From Maea johnstoni (lineage: Eukaryota; Annelida; Polychaeta; Spionida; Magelonidae): a DNA stretch of 64,000 nt. Positions 12,523 to 41,425 of this stretch are shown here, piece by piece. Numbering within the stretch: the stretch's first letter is position 1; the number at the start of each line of letters is the position of its first letter. The notes under the pieces are model-generated. The model saw only the letters and a program-made list of their open reading frames with translations, was not told where the DNA came from and ran no database searches. The translations under genes were made by a program, and so were the position numbers. The stretch is taken from assembly GCA_963942565.1 (NCBI GenBank), contig OZ012686.1:14189214-14253213 (forward strand). Reading direction: 5' to 3'.

Positions 12523-12674
12523 GAATGAAAAGAAAAATAAATGAATGAAAAAAATAAATATTAAATAAAATTTAAAAAATATGAAGAAAATGAATCAAAT
12601 AACTGGGAAAAAAAATAAATAAAAAAGAAAATGAAAATAACAATAAACCATAAAATTAAATTAATAATAAAGCA

Positions 12675-12713
<39 letters not shown>

Positions 12714-12843
12714 TTATATATATATATATATATATATGAATTTAAAATGAAATGTATTAGTTAAATAATAATGAAGATAATAGTAATTATAAAATGGTAG
12801 AAAATGATTAAAAAATAATAATAATAACAATAATGATGATGAT

Positions 12844-12931
<88 letters not shown>

Positions 12932-13527
12932 ATATATATATATAAATTAACATGGTAAAAATAAACAATGAATATGTAACTTTACCATATCCAGGTATTC
13001 TAATGCTGTATCCCCTATGTGTCCATCAGTCTCTTCTAGATGGTGCTATAAATAATAGAGAAAAAAAAGTCTTAACTTCATGTCACTATTTTTACTTCTG
13101 CTTCAAGGGTATCTGATTTATAGTTCACAGTGTAATTACTAAACCAAATATCCAATGCTAATGGTACTACTTTTGAAGTCTAGTAAGCCTACATACCCTA
13201 TCTTAAATCATAGAAGGTATATTTCAACTGATAAAAGGTATACCGATATAGTGAATGCATTGACTTCAGTTTCTCCTAACACATTACAGTTCTTGATATC
13301 ACATAGCTTTCCCTATTTTCATCATACATTTTTAGACAGAGGTTTAGGCTAGAAGTTTCATCTTACCATCAAACCCTGTTACCATAAACAATCTGAAGTA
13401 CAACTGAGATTAAGCATACTAACAAAATGATAAATAACAATATCAATGTACTTACCCATCTTTCCAAATCATCCACATCTCTCCTTGCTTGAGTATTGAG
13501 AGGCTGGGTGTTGTTCCAGGCATCCAT
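12160..13527 (-). other. Exon-like pieces upstream of the RG-rich frame (Polinton)
   Basis: Three short minus-strand open pieces with splice-like borders: 13527-13456 (starts ATGGATGCC, ends at a GTAAGT), 13045-12986 (after TTTATAG, before GTAAAG) and 12264-12160 (before GTAAGT). Their products are acidic and I do not recognise them. They may be leading exons of the minus-strand polymerase-type gene of the element. Confidence 0.35.
12265..12985. repeat. A/T low-complexity and (TA)n DNA
   Basis: A-rich stretches with (AAT)n, a poly-A run near 12490-12520, and (TA)n at 12677-12737 and 12845-12945. No coding signal. Similar (AAT/GAT)n DNA lies at 10530-10690 and 11835-12050. Confidence 0.9.
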
Positions 13528-13686
13528 CTTGAATTTGTATCTGCTGTGTTTGGTTCAGTAGGTATGGTAAAAAGTGAGATGTTTCTCCGTGCACTGACTG
13601 CTTCAGAATGACCAAAGGGTGCTGTGGACAAAATTTCCCCTTTGGGTTGCTAAGTAAACTAATCAATATTGTTTACCCATCCATAC

Positions 13687-13896
13687 CAAACAATACTCCT
13701 GGTGAACAATAGGGTGATACCTTCGAAGGACCCAATAAACAATTATACCATAAACAACCCAAATATACAACCTTAAGTGACCAATTAAACAATTATACCA
13801 ATTAAACACCCTAAACAATACCCCTACCAAACATGCAAACATGCAATACCCTCAGAGAACAATAGAATCCCGTCTATAGTGGCCACCTAAACTACT
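13687..13896 (-). repeat. Right terminal inverted repeat of Polinton, plus target copy
   Basis: Reverse complement begins AGTAGTTTAGGTGGCCAC and mirrors 4558-4764. Directly outside lies the target copy AACGCA (13897-13902), then TGA (13903-13905), the displaced original stop codon of gene A. Confidence 0.9.
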
Positions 13897-13905
13897 AACG
13901 CATGA

Positions 13906-15596
13906 ACTTCGCTTGAGCCAAGAGAGCAGTGTCATGAATATCATTGCATATACCCACTATTGTAAGATTTGCCAATTTTTATACAAAAGGATATGTTTAA
14001 TAGGCTTGTTTCTGCACCAAATAAGGTAAAAAAATATGCATGTGGAACTTATGCTATCATAATGGTAAGCGTACAATGCATTCGTATAAAACACATCTAA
14101 AGAACCATTGTTGTTTTACTCAATAGTTTAAACAGTGAAAAGCTATCCCGATTGTTTATATGCTTATTTTCCATGTTTAATACAAAGGTTTTGACTGTTA
14201 TATATTAATGCATGAAATAATGAATAACTTTCTCATAACAAGTATCTCAAAGAAGTGTTTTAGGTTTAAGATAATCCATTTTATTTATTCCATTTGATGA
14301 AATATCCATTGAGTTTAGCACTAGTGATGAAATCACCTTGCGTTAAAAAGAACATGACCATTTTCTTCTAGAAGTTGATGATTTTGAATATATTGATAAG
14401 AAATCAGTTTGATCTCGAGCTATGTTGGGGTAACACTTATATTCTTTGTTGGAAAGACCCTGTTTAACGAAATCACCCTTTCCTAGAAATGAATGATTTT
14501 GGTATACAGATATAAAACCACTTACGAATCAAATGTTATAGTACCATTGCATGTGTTTCCTAGTAGTGCACATCTAAGTATCCAAACTTAAAGTCGTTGT
14601 GTGAACTCTTAAACATAAAAATAAGAAGTTAAAACGATTTTATGTCCTCTCTACAACCTAATGTAGGATCCCTAGTGTTTGTAGCATGCTTGCTATTTAT
14701 TTGATATATCAATGCTAATATATTCAAAGAAAACATATTTTATTTTTTAACAAAATGGATAACACAAGTTGGTGATGATGTAAAATATGCTTTTACTATT
14801 AAGGAATAAGGAAGTTAGGTCTATCTATGTATGTAGCTGAATGCTGCTTTAATTGGCTACTCTTCAGATAGATATCGCCTGTGTATGGCAACACACACAT
14901 TCTCTCTTTCCTCCTACTCAAAACATTATTTCCTATTTTTCACATAGTAGGCATAATGCATAAAGAATTTGATATAACGTACACTTATGAACATTTTTAG
15001 TGTAGCAAATAGAGCATGACAACTTTAATACAGCCTTCCATGTCAAGGAATGGGAAAGTCAATGCTTTTCCTGTATGGGGCTGTATGCAGCTCTAGTTGG
15101 CTACTTGTCCCAAAGGTGTCGCCTGTGTATGGTATACTTTTAGCCTAGAGTAACATGGGTATTTTTTCACATGATTATTTCTAACCCCTATATTCCATTA
15201 ATGTTTTTCTCATCACATCACAGAAAAAATATGTAAATATTACTCATTCTATAAAGCTTCAACTTGTATATCACATTTCATTTCCACACAAGATGCCTGG
15301 GAAGTGGTGTGCATATCAGAATATGTGTTTGGTAGTTTGTTATAAATGATGTTACGTTTAACAGTGTTTCACGATGAGAAAGAAGTATAGAACTGAAAAG
15401 TAAGAGTGCATAGGTATCCTTCCCTGAAAGCTAAAACACGGATTTAACAGCAAATAGGACTTCCAAGGAGATCTATTCCTCAGCAGCATTTCCTAGTCAC
15501 ACATCCCAATCACTCAGTTGTGTTTTCATGTAATGGCTTAACCCAGTGTGATAAATAAAGTTATTACACAAACGCTTGAAAGCCAACGATACCACG
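13906..15596. other. Displaced 3' flank of gene A
   Basis: Starts with sequence matching the DNA just after the stop codons of genes C (41426) and D (54563), for example GAGCCAAGAGAGCAGTGTCATG in pieces, and stays collinear with them to about 15400. This was the 3' UTR and downstream DNA of gene A before the Polinton came in. No coding signal seen. Confidence 0.75.
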
Positions 15597-17127
15597 CTAA
15601 AAAAGATATATTTTTACAATCATTTCGATAAAGCAACCTTCTTTTAACAAACATCTTTCATAATTTAGTATTGCTCTTAAGGCATATGTTCGATACACTA
15701 AAGTACACAGAGTTATATCAGTGGGGGAGCCATCAATGTTTGGCATTTGGGTTGGAGTACATTGATTATTTGGCCAATCAAGACGACTTGAGTCATACAC
15801 ATTATCAACAAATTGATCTGTAGTAGTAGGTCGAACAGCAAGGACGTCACCTGGTTCCACCAGCAAGCCTGACGCAACATCAATTTTCTGGAGACCATTT
15901 TGGGCAACTGCTTGTACGAAGGTACGATGGATGACCCTGTAACTCTCTCCAGGTTCACTTGGTACAGGGCGAAGTACTTCCACCCAGCCTACATCGTTAG
16001 CTTTTATTCGGAACATTTCCCACGAAACTATGGTGGCCTTGTAAATGAACTTTGCAGACAGTATTATATTCATTGCTCCGCTGCCACCACCGTTTAATTT
16101 CTCGGGATAAAATCCAACTTGACTGGGATAAGCTGGTTCAGATATATCTGTAAAATAACATAAATTGTGTATAATGTATCTGCGCAAAAGTAATAAGTAC
16201 ACGTTTATGGTTTATTTAGAAAAAACTATATGTACAAATGAATGAACATGCAGTTGTTTAGCAAAACATTCTAATAATGTGAGGTTGGAATGGAATGGCA
16301 TTTTGAGTATTGTGATATTCCATGTCTATCAGAACTAGCCAGTAATTAATCACAAGGGAAACTGAAGTGCCAAGGGAAAGGTTATTCCAAGTGACAAGGA
16401 ACTTAGTACCTTGCCTAAATTTGAGGGGCTGCCCTGATAGCCTAGTGGTACAAGGCGTTGCCACTGACTGCTCTCTGTCTCTCACCACAGATGGCCTGCC
16501 CTAGGTTGTCTACTTAGGCCTTGCCACTGACTGCTCGCACTCTCACACCACGGCCAGATTTCAATCGTGACCAGGGCATGTTAGAAAATTGTCAGGGACC
16601 TGGGTTGAGGCGGTGGATGTCAAAATCCAAATTCCTCAAGCTGATTTGAAAACTAAACTACCAAGTAACGATTTGAGACAGCGGGCAATCAACTTTGGAC
16701 ACTGCTAGACTGGCAGACCTCTGTTTTATCTTATAATCACATTGCTCTATACATGGCAACGTATTTAAATCGGTACAGTAGTTTTTAACATCAAAGGACT
16801 TGATCACTAGAAAACTCGCTTACCTCGTATCCATACTTGTACATTATCACTTTTGGCAGTAACTGCTAAGAGCGGTATGTTGTTGATTCCACTTGCAGTC
16901 CAGAGTTTGCATATTTTGGAGCTCCTAATATATACAAGTGACCCACAGGAGGCTGATTCCAGACAGAAGGAAATGCACATGGTGGCAGGTATGTTCATAT
17001 GTGTCTTCAGAAGGAACCCTTGCATTGCCACCATATTATACCCAAAAGCTGCTTTTTTGAACATAGCCTGCTTTCCCAAACTGACTTTGAAACAGAAAAG
17101 TGCATATTGGACCAAGGCCCATGCCAC
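15597..17127 (-). CDS. PAN/Apple-domain extracellular-type protein (host gene, two exons seen)
   Basis: Two minus-strand exons fit together. The 5' exon ends at 16824 before GTAAGCGAG. The 3' exon starts at 16147 after TTATTTTACAG and ends at a TAG at 15597. Both borders are phase 1 and the frame is kept. Exon one has a PAN/Apple-like cysteine pattern (MCISFCLESASCGSLVY then KICKLW). Exon two encodes about 180 residues of an all-beta-looking domain (LNGGGSGAMNI, VSWEMFRIKANDVGWVEVLR, LLVEPGDVLAV) like uncharacterised jelly-roll-type ectodomains of invertebrate surface proteins. The ATG at 17127 opens a weakly hydrophobic stretch (MAWALVQYALFCF). This could be a signal peptide, or the exon may really start after an AG near 17080 with more exons upstream. 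Function unknown; secretion or membrane display is likely. The intron holds a SINE-like piece. Confidence 0.6.
16428..16600 (+). repeat. Possible tRNA-derived SINE fragment
   Basis: GCCCTGATAGCCTAGTGGTA resembles a tRNA A-box region (TAGCCTAGTGG). A degraded B-box-like AGATTTCAATCGT follows. No cloverleaf forms, so it is not a tRNA gene. It lies in the intron of the PAN-domain gene. Confidence 0.3.
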
Positions 17128-18329
17128 TGAATTATATAAATATTCATCCTGTAAAATTTCTTGTCAGGAGTTTTGAAAAATAGCTTTTGCTTGCAATTGA
17201 AATATTGTTTTGCTACTCACACGACAGGTAAAGCGTACTGATTATGTAATATACCAGTTCAAGTATTTGTGAGTCATATGGTCAATATGATATGTTTGTG
17301 TCATTGACTTCACTTCAGCTGCTTAGAATGTCATTGGTTCATACGCTTTTGACAGCGATGCTGGAGTATGAATCATTTAGTTTTTGATTCCCTTGTCTGC
17401 TTTTCGACCAGGAGTGACCTTTTAGAATGTATGTTATTGAATACAAATCTTCAACACAAAATGTCTTTTTGCGGCTGAATGTGGACTGTCTGTCTGGGCC
17501 TTTACTCCCTTTTACATGGCATAGTTTGAAAATGTAATGTTGTGTCAATACCTTGCCAAATTGATGGCTAAAGTGTGATAATGTTATCCTATCTGGAGAA
17601 AATGAGATTGAGCACCCTTAAGCAATGCGGCTGGGAACGACCAAAATAAGAGTTTTAATCATCATTTATCACATCAAAACTAGTAACTAAGCCCACACAC
17701 TTATGTTATTCCCTTCAAACATATTCCTCAACTTCAATGAACACATAATAAAAAAGAAGTTTAATATCTTAATACTCCTGAAAAACTCAGTGACCAATCT
17801 ACACTACACTAGGTAGATTATTGCATAATAGGCTTCTCACTTGAAATCGCATGTCGTCATTAATTTCTCCTATTTTATCTTCTAAATATGGTATTAACAC
17901 CTAAAGCAATTTCTAGCGGGGTGGTTTCCAACAGTAGCCGCCATCTTGAACTCAATTTGGCATGTAATGAATTCTTAGTTCCAAATTACCCAAACGAGGG
18001 GGCAGTGTTTCACCCACCCCAAGCTGATGGGGCAGTTGTACTGATAACCATAGGCTGCTTGCATGCTTTTTGATGGTGCATGATTGAGTGTTCTGAGGGG
18101 GCAGTGTTTCACCCACCTCAAGCAGGATTGAGTGCTCTAGTTCATGCCTTTTCTTTTCAACTTCACAAGGTATTTAAAGTATATGAACCCTAACCTGTAT
18201 GAAATATATAACCCAACACTTACTTTTGGGCAAATGTACACATGTTTCCACCCGAATGAATTTTTCAGTTGAATTATAAAATATAGATAAACATATATTA
18301 AAAAAAACAGTTCCGCTTGATCATAAGAT

Positions 18330-18330
<1 letters not shown>
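17128..18330. other. Intergenic, nothing recognised
   Basis: Only short frames without recognisable motifs. It lies between the PAN-domain gene (running left) and the 5' flank of gene B (running right), so it may hold promoters or further 5' exons of the former. Confidence 0.5.
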
Positions 18331-19682
<1,352 letters not shown>

Positions 19683-20175
19683 ATGGCTGTTAAAAGACCT
19701 CGTTGGCGTTGGGTGGTATTTGTATTTTCTATTTTGGCTCACGTACCAGTTGGTTTTACAATTGGCTGCTTGCAATACTTTTATGATGAGCTGTTAAAGA
19801 AGTTCCAAGAAAGTGCTGCTGTAACTGCGACCAATGTCGTTTTTCCTGTCTTTTGGATGCTTAACAGCTGGTAAGTAGGTCAATACACTTATAAGAAGGA
19901 CCTCACATGTTACCTAAATATTGTTTACCTTAGAATTTTGAGTGATATTGTGTACGCTGAACACACAGGAAACGTAGTCAAATTATACAGGTGTTCATTT
20001 TTCCAACTAAGATAGGTTCGAACTAGACTAGTATTTAAGACGGAGAAACAGCATTATTAGTAAATCAAATCATGTAGGGGTTTGACACAGTTCGTTCCCT
20101 CTGCAGCATTGATGCACAGTTTCAACTGGTACAGGTCTATCATGGGTAGACACCCAGGAATTTGACAAGCCATGA

Positions 20176-20179
<4 letters not shown>

Positions 20180-20247
<68 letters not shown>
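20180..20247. repeat. (CT)n microsatellite in intron 1 of B
   Basis: About 34 CT units at the position where genes A, C and D also have (CT)n (241-267, 26409-26560, 48179-48237). Confidence 0.9.
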
Positions 20248-20250
<3 letters not shown>

Positions 20251-21320
20251 CTGCAGACGATAACCATGGTGACCGCAACATTTATTTTAAAGACAAAATG
20301 TGATGATGAAGGTTGATAGTAAGCAGTTTATGCAAGAAATATGCAAAGATTGACATTTTAGTGCTGCTAATTTAGCGGGATTGGTTACAAATAACGATGC
20401 CGCTATAGGGAGCCCTGGGTAACAGAGATGAAATTAATACATCATATATTACGAAATAACCCCCTTTAGAAACATGACCAATATAAAAACAGCAAGACTG
20501 AACAGCAGAAGATGGAGAGAAAAAATGTGTCTTTTGACATCACACAACTCAAACCCAAATGTCATCAGAAATAAATGATTATTCATATATTTATCACATC
20601 GAACATGGTCTAGGGCACATAATCTACGTCATAGCTAGGGACTTGGGGCAAACACTCACAGCGTTCAGCTGTCCCAGCTCCAATCCAAATGTTGACGCTC
20701 CAAGATCTACCAATATGTCAGACATGTGCATCCAACATCGTTATTGCCCTCTGTTGTCAGAAGTTGAAATTAAAACTAAACTCTAACATAAAAGCTTCAG
20801 CCCTATAGATGGCAGCACCATACTACAACCTTAAGTAACTGGAATAATGTTCTGCCACAACATCTAGACTAATATCATATTTTGGCGTGTCTAATAATCT
20901 TGGGGTTGTATTTATTACAGCTACAGCCACCCCTTATTTTCGGTTCTTCTAACTGTCTGACATGGTATATTTTTGGTAGTTTTGGATTTGAAAGTTCATT
21001 GATATTCTCCTAATAACAGATAGAAAGGGTCATGCTCAGCTTGAAGGAACTTATTTGACGCACTATTTTGCTGTACAGGCCATTTTTGGTCATCTGGAGT
21101 TTATACATATCATAATTATAAACCTAATGGTATGGCAGCGAACTGAGATTTATGCCAAGCAACTGAATACTCAAAGATCATTTAAAGATCATTTCGGAGG
21201 CGATCAGAAAAAATACAGATTGAAATCAAAGAAGAAGAAAGAATGTTGTTATCAGATTGTTATCAAAGAAGATGAAATATATGATCGTAATAGGATAATA
21301 TGCCATGACACTATCTTCAG

Positions 21321-21323
<3 letters not shown>

Positions 21324-21390
<67 letters not shown>

Positions 21391-21444
21391 TGTATGTATG
21401 TATGTATGTATGTATGTATGTATGTATGTATGTATGTATGTATG
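21324..21444. repeat. (TA)n followed by (GTAT)n
   Basis: About 18 TA units then about 20 GTAT units, in intron 1 of gene B. Confidence 0.95.
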
Positions 21445-22182
21445 AATGCTTTGATTATTCATATAATTTCACAACATGTTACCACTGTGTCGTCATTTAC
21501 ATAACTCAAGTTTGAAATAAATAAAAAAGGATTTCAAAAAAGTAAAGAGTGCCTGAACATACCCTTCTCTTTTTGCAAGGACCTTCTCTACAGAGCACAA
21601 CAATGCACATTAGACTTTTTCCTCCCCTACGATTGGTGCAATTATATCTTGTAGTCTCACATACAGAACATATTGTTACTAATATGCAGAAGTTTTTTAA
21701 AAGGTTTTTCACTACCAGGAAATCTCTGTTAGTCATGTATGTGGATATCATCTAGTTTTAAATTCATGAGCACACTTTTCGTACTCTCAGGTCATCCTGC
21801 CTCAAATGTCTTTCTTTTCTTTTTTCAGGTCTAATGTTAAATTGGCTGGTTGACCGCTTGACACATCGTGGAGTAGCCACACTGGGTGGATTGCTGATGA
21901 CTGTAGGATTTTTCACATCTGGATTTGCAGAACACATAGCTCATGTCTATATATCCTACTCAATAGCCGGTAATCAAATGATATTCCCTCATATACCCGT
22001 TCCGTCTTCTAAATGCCAATTCACTTTTTTTAGTATTGAGCATTAACTATTTGGCTTAGATATACATTTTTTGACTTTAAAATATTCGGTCTGAGTGTCC
22101 CTACCAATGTTTGAATGGTTGAAGTCTGTAAATGGTTAAGGAGAAATATCTAAATATCTCATAATCAAATACATAGCCTGAG

Positions 22183-22517
<335 letters not shown>

Positions 22518-24444
22518 CACATTTTATATATAAATTTAGATGTACCTAGTGTACCTTCGTGTACCTAGTTTCACGACCAAGTGCCTTGAGAATGTGATTT
22601 AACATGACCTACGATGTCCATATTTATGAACCGTCTCACAATAGTTTTAAAAAAAGGTAAATTTTTATCTGAACTTGATACTTTAATCCAAGCGAGACAA
22701 TCTATTATTTCAATTTCAAGGACCAACATTTTGATAACGTTTGGTCTAAATGTATTAAATCTTATTTTCAGGCATTGGCTACATTTGTACACAGGGATCT
22801 TTTTCTGCCATCGTTCCCTTGTACTTCAAAGATATACAACATTTTGTCTTTGGTGCCCTAGGCTTTGGAAAGGGTTTAGGAATACTGATCAGCCCATTTA
22901 CCATGAAGACTTTACTAGATGTGTATGGTTACACTGGTGCATGCATATGTACAGCAGCCATTTGCCTTCAGATATGTGTGTGTGGTGCCCTCTTGAGACC
23001 AGCACGGAAACCAACTGAAAATGTTGAGGATCATCCAAAGCAGTCTGCATCCTTTGGAAATAACATCAGACCAATCTCTTATATCAATATTGGACACCAA
23101 GATGTCAAAATTATCCATGACCTTTCCATTGCAAGGCGGCCAATTTCTTCTGAAAGCTGCACCAACAAAATGTCAGTTCCCACAAATACTAATAAGGACA
23201 CTGATTCAAGTCCTTCTACAACGTGTAGATTCCCAACACTAGCCATGCTAGGAAACTTGACATTTGCACATTCTGCATTTGGTATATTATCCTACTCATT
23301 GGTACTTTCAATCTTTGAAACTCTGCTGTATTCACTTGCAATAGAACGGGGAATACCACGTATTGATACTCTCCATTTCCTTACTTATGTGCAAATTATA
23401 GATCTCATTTGCAGACCTTTAATAGGTATCATCATTGACCTTCAAAGATTGAAGCCTTTTGTTGGATACATCTACGCCTTGTTTATCATATTCAGTGGGT
23501 TATGTAATGCTCTTCTTTGGTTTGCTACCAGCTTGCCTTGGTTTATAATCCTAGGATCACTTTATCAGGTTGTAAAAGGAACACTAATGGCACAGATACC
23601 TGGGCTAATGACCCATCTCTTTGGCATGGAAAGATTTCCTCCCAGTCTTGGAATGTCACTTGTTTTCCATGGCTTAGGAATGCTAATTGGACCGTTTCTA
23701 GCTGGTAAGTTGTATGTGTATCTTGGGCATTAGAATTAAAAAGGAATGGCTTTTCAAAAGTAATATATCCATAGAACCAATTTTAATAAATTCCTTTAAA
23801 GGTAAGAGGCACCTCTTATGCTGCTTTCCAGTAATATCCATACTATATTGGTCAAGTAGTCTGGAGTTCATTTAGATGACACGATAAACTTCATCAATGC
23901 CTTTCATTTTGAGTCCTTCATTTAGACCAGATTACTTTTGCATATGTCAGTGCTTAACTTATTGCCTATTTCAAGGAAGGATGTCTTAGAGTTTTTCATT
24001 TTTGATTTTATCAAAAATATTTACTTTTACATAGATGCTCACTTTGACATTTTTTTGCAAAGTATGTTTAAAGCTTTTTATTTCAAAAGGAAAAAAAGTT
24101 ATCATACTCTCCCATCTTTTTAAATTACAGGTGCAATGACTGACAAATTCGGTACATACTCAGCAGGCTTCGCCGTGAATGGAAGTATTGCAATTTTAGG
24201 TGGCAGTCTCTTGGTACTCCGTCTACTGTGTCGGAAAAATAAAGCTAATCAAAAATATACTATACAAAATCCAAATGACTCATGAAAATTTGCTGAAGCC
24301 GAAGGAGCAATCTACTGTCTATACTTCTTACCCACTATTGTAATATTTACTCATTTTTATGCTAGAGGAGATAAAACTGTTTAACACTGTACTGTAGAAT
24401 GAAGTGTCAAACCTGTGCTTGTTCTAGTTATTTTTATACAGTTG

Positions 24445-24585
24445 AATAAAGTGCCATAAGTATGCACATTCTCGTTGTATAACAGAATGGAACGTCAAAC
24501 ATGTGCTCGTTCTAGTAAGCTTTATACAGCAGAATAAAGCATCAAAAATATACTTGTTATGGATACCTTTTTACAATAGAATAAA
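24445..24585 (+). terminator. Cluster of three poly(A) signals after gene B
   Basis: AATAAA at 24445, 24533 and 24580, each in a roughly repeated block of the type ...TATACAG.AGAATAAAG..., starting about 160 bp past the stop codon. The local repetition suggests the signal multiplied by small tandem duplications. Confidence 0.5.
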
Positions 24586-24687
24586 GTATGATATATACAC
24601 TAATTCTGGAAAGATTTATAAAGTAGAATATAGTAATATACACACAATTGTTTTGGTATATTCTATACAGTTACGTGAGTGTATACA

Positions 24688-24790
<103 letters not shown>

Positions 24791-24879
24791 CGTACATGTA
24801 CATAGCTCAGCTGCATTTTAACAATGTCTTTTAAAACAATTACCGTAAACCTGAAAGCAGGATAGAGGAGAATAATAAT

Positions 24880-25912
24880 AAAGAAGTCGAAATGGTTTGG
24901 AAAGAAAAGCTTAGTCTAACTGCATAGGCAGGGTTGGCCTTAATTTCACGAATACCCAAGTGTCTTTTTTTTAATAATAACAATCACTTAAGATACTCAG
25001 ATATTTTCATAGTTCCGTTCAAATGTTATGCCCTAAGATTTTTTTTACTTCACAATGTTTTTGTGAATGTTTCATTTATTGCCACTTTTCTCTGCCTTTT
25101 GGGCTGAGGCATAAGTAGCCAGTTGCAAATGGTGGAGGGAATGGCAGTACCCGCCAATACCTGCCTTACCTCAGGTCACTAGCAACTTTCTCATATGCCC
25201 TGCCCGAAATACACAACTGTTGCTAGAAAAGTACATAAACCACTGAGCATGGTCAATTACATACCTCCTGTCCATGCTTTTTGTTCAAAGTTTGAATTAG
25301 ATATCGATATCTCTTTCGATCATTTTTATATATCGATCTGTGGATTTGAATTGCACTGAAACAGACAACAGTAACTTGCTATCGATTGTCATACGTCTCA
25401 TAACAATTGGAACGAATCAAAAGAACACAAATTTCCAAACAAGACTTTGGTGCGATGATATAAAAACTCTCTAGATGGAAGATTGTCTTATATAAAATCA
25501 GATATATTCCTCTTTAGCTTGCCTTAACCCAGACAACAAAACCAGAATCAAGAGTTGAAATAACTCATGAGATAATAATTCTGATCAATACTTCAGGCTT
25601 GAATGCCTATCTTACAACGATGGGATTAAAACAACGTTTAGATAAAGTGTAGAAGGGTCTCACTTTCTTTCAAATGAGATAACATATATGTTGATCGTCA
25701 TCAGTTTTAAAACAAGACGTTGGAAGATGAAGTGTGATTTAGTCATCTACAAGTATTGAAAGCATGCATACGCCGTATGAAGGAAAACAGTTATCAACGC
25801 CAATGTGGACGTGGAGGACTGTAGGACTGGACTTCTTCATCCGTGAAAATGAACATCAACAAAAGTATGTTATGAAGGAAGGTAGACAGGTTTTGTCACG
25901 TCCTCCAGGGCA
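24880..25912 (+). promoter_or_regulatory. Duplicated 5' flank of gene C
   Basis: Matches the flank of gene B in patches and leads into the shared start context GGGCAATGGCTG. Only about 600 bp separate the stop of B from this flank, so the two genes sit close together. No clear core promoter element is visible. Confidence 0.5.

Positions 25913-41425
<15,513 letters not shown>

Larger units (their letters stand above)
4558..13896. mobile_element. Polinton/Maverick element, broken and short (9.3 kb)
   Basis: A fossil virus-like element with ~207-210 bp terminal inverted repeats starting AGTAGTTTAGG, 6-bp target duplications, a retroviral-type integrase relic, a PC4-like DNA-binding gene and the N-terminal part of a protein-primed family B DNA polymerase. 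Whole Polintons are usually 15-20 kb and also carry capsid, packaging ATPase and protease genes; none of these is recognisable here, so this is a broken, shortened copy with several breaks. The two terminal repeats are about 95% alike and the target copies differ at one of six bases. It inserted after the transporter genes duplicated, because copies C and D have the empty site. It therefore looks moderately young but not fresh. A Kolobok-like transposon has inserted into it. Confidence 0.9.

Noticed and set aside
16428-16500. tRNA gene
   Set aside because: Only an A-box-like region is present; no acceptor stem or cloverleaf.
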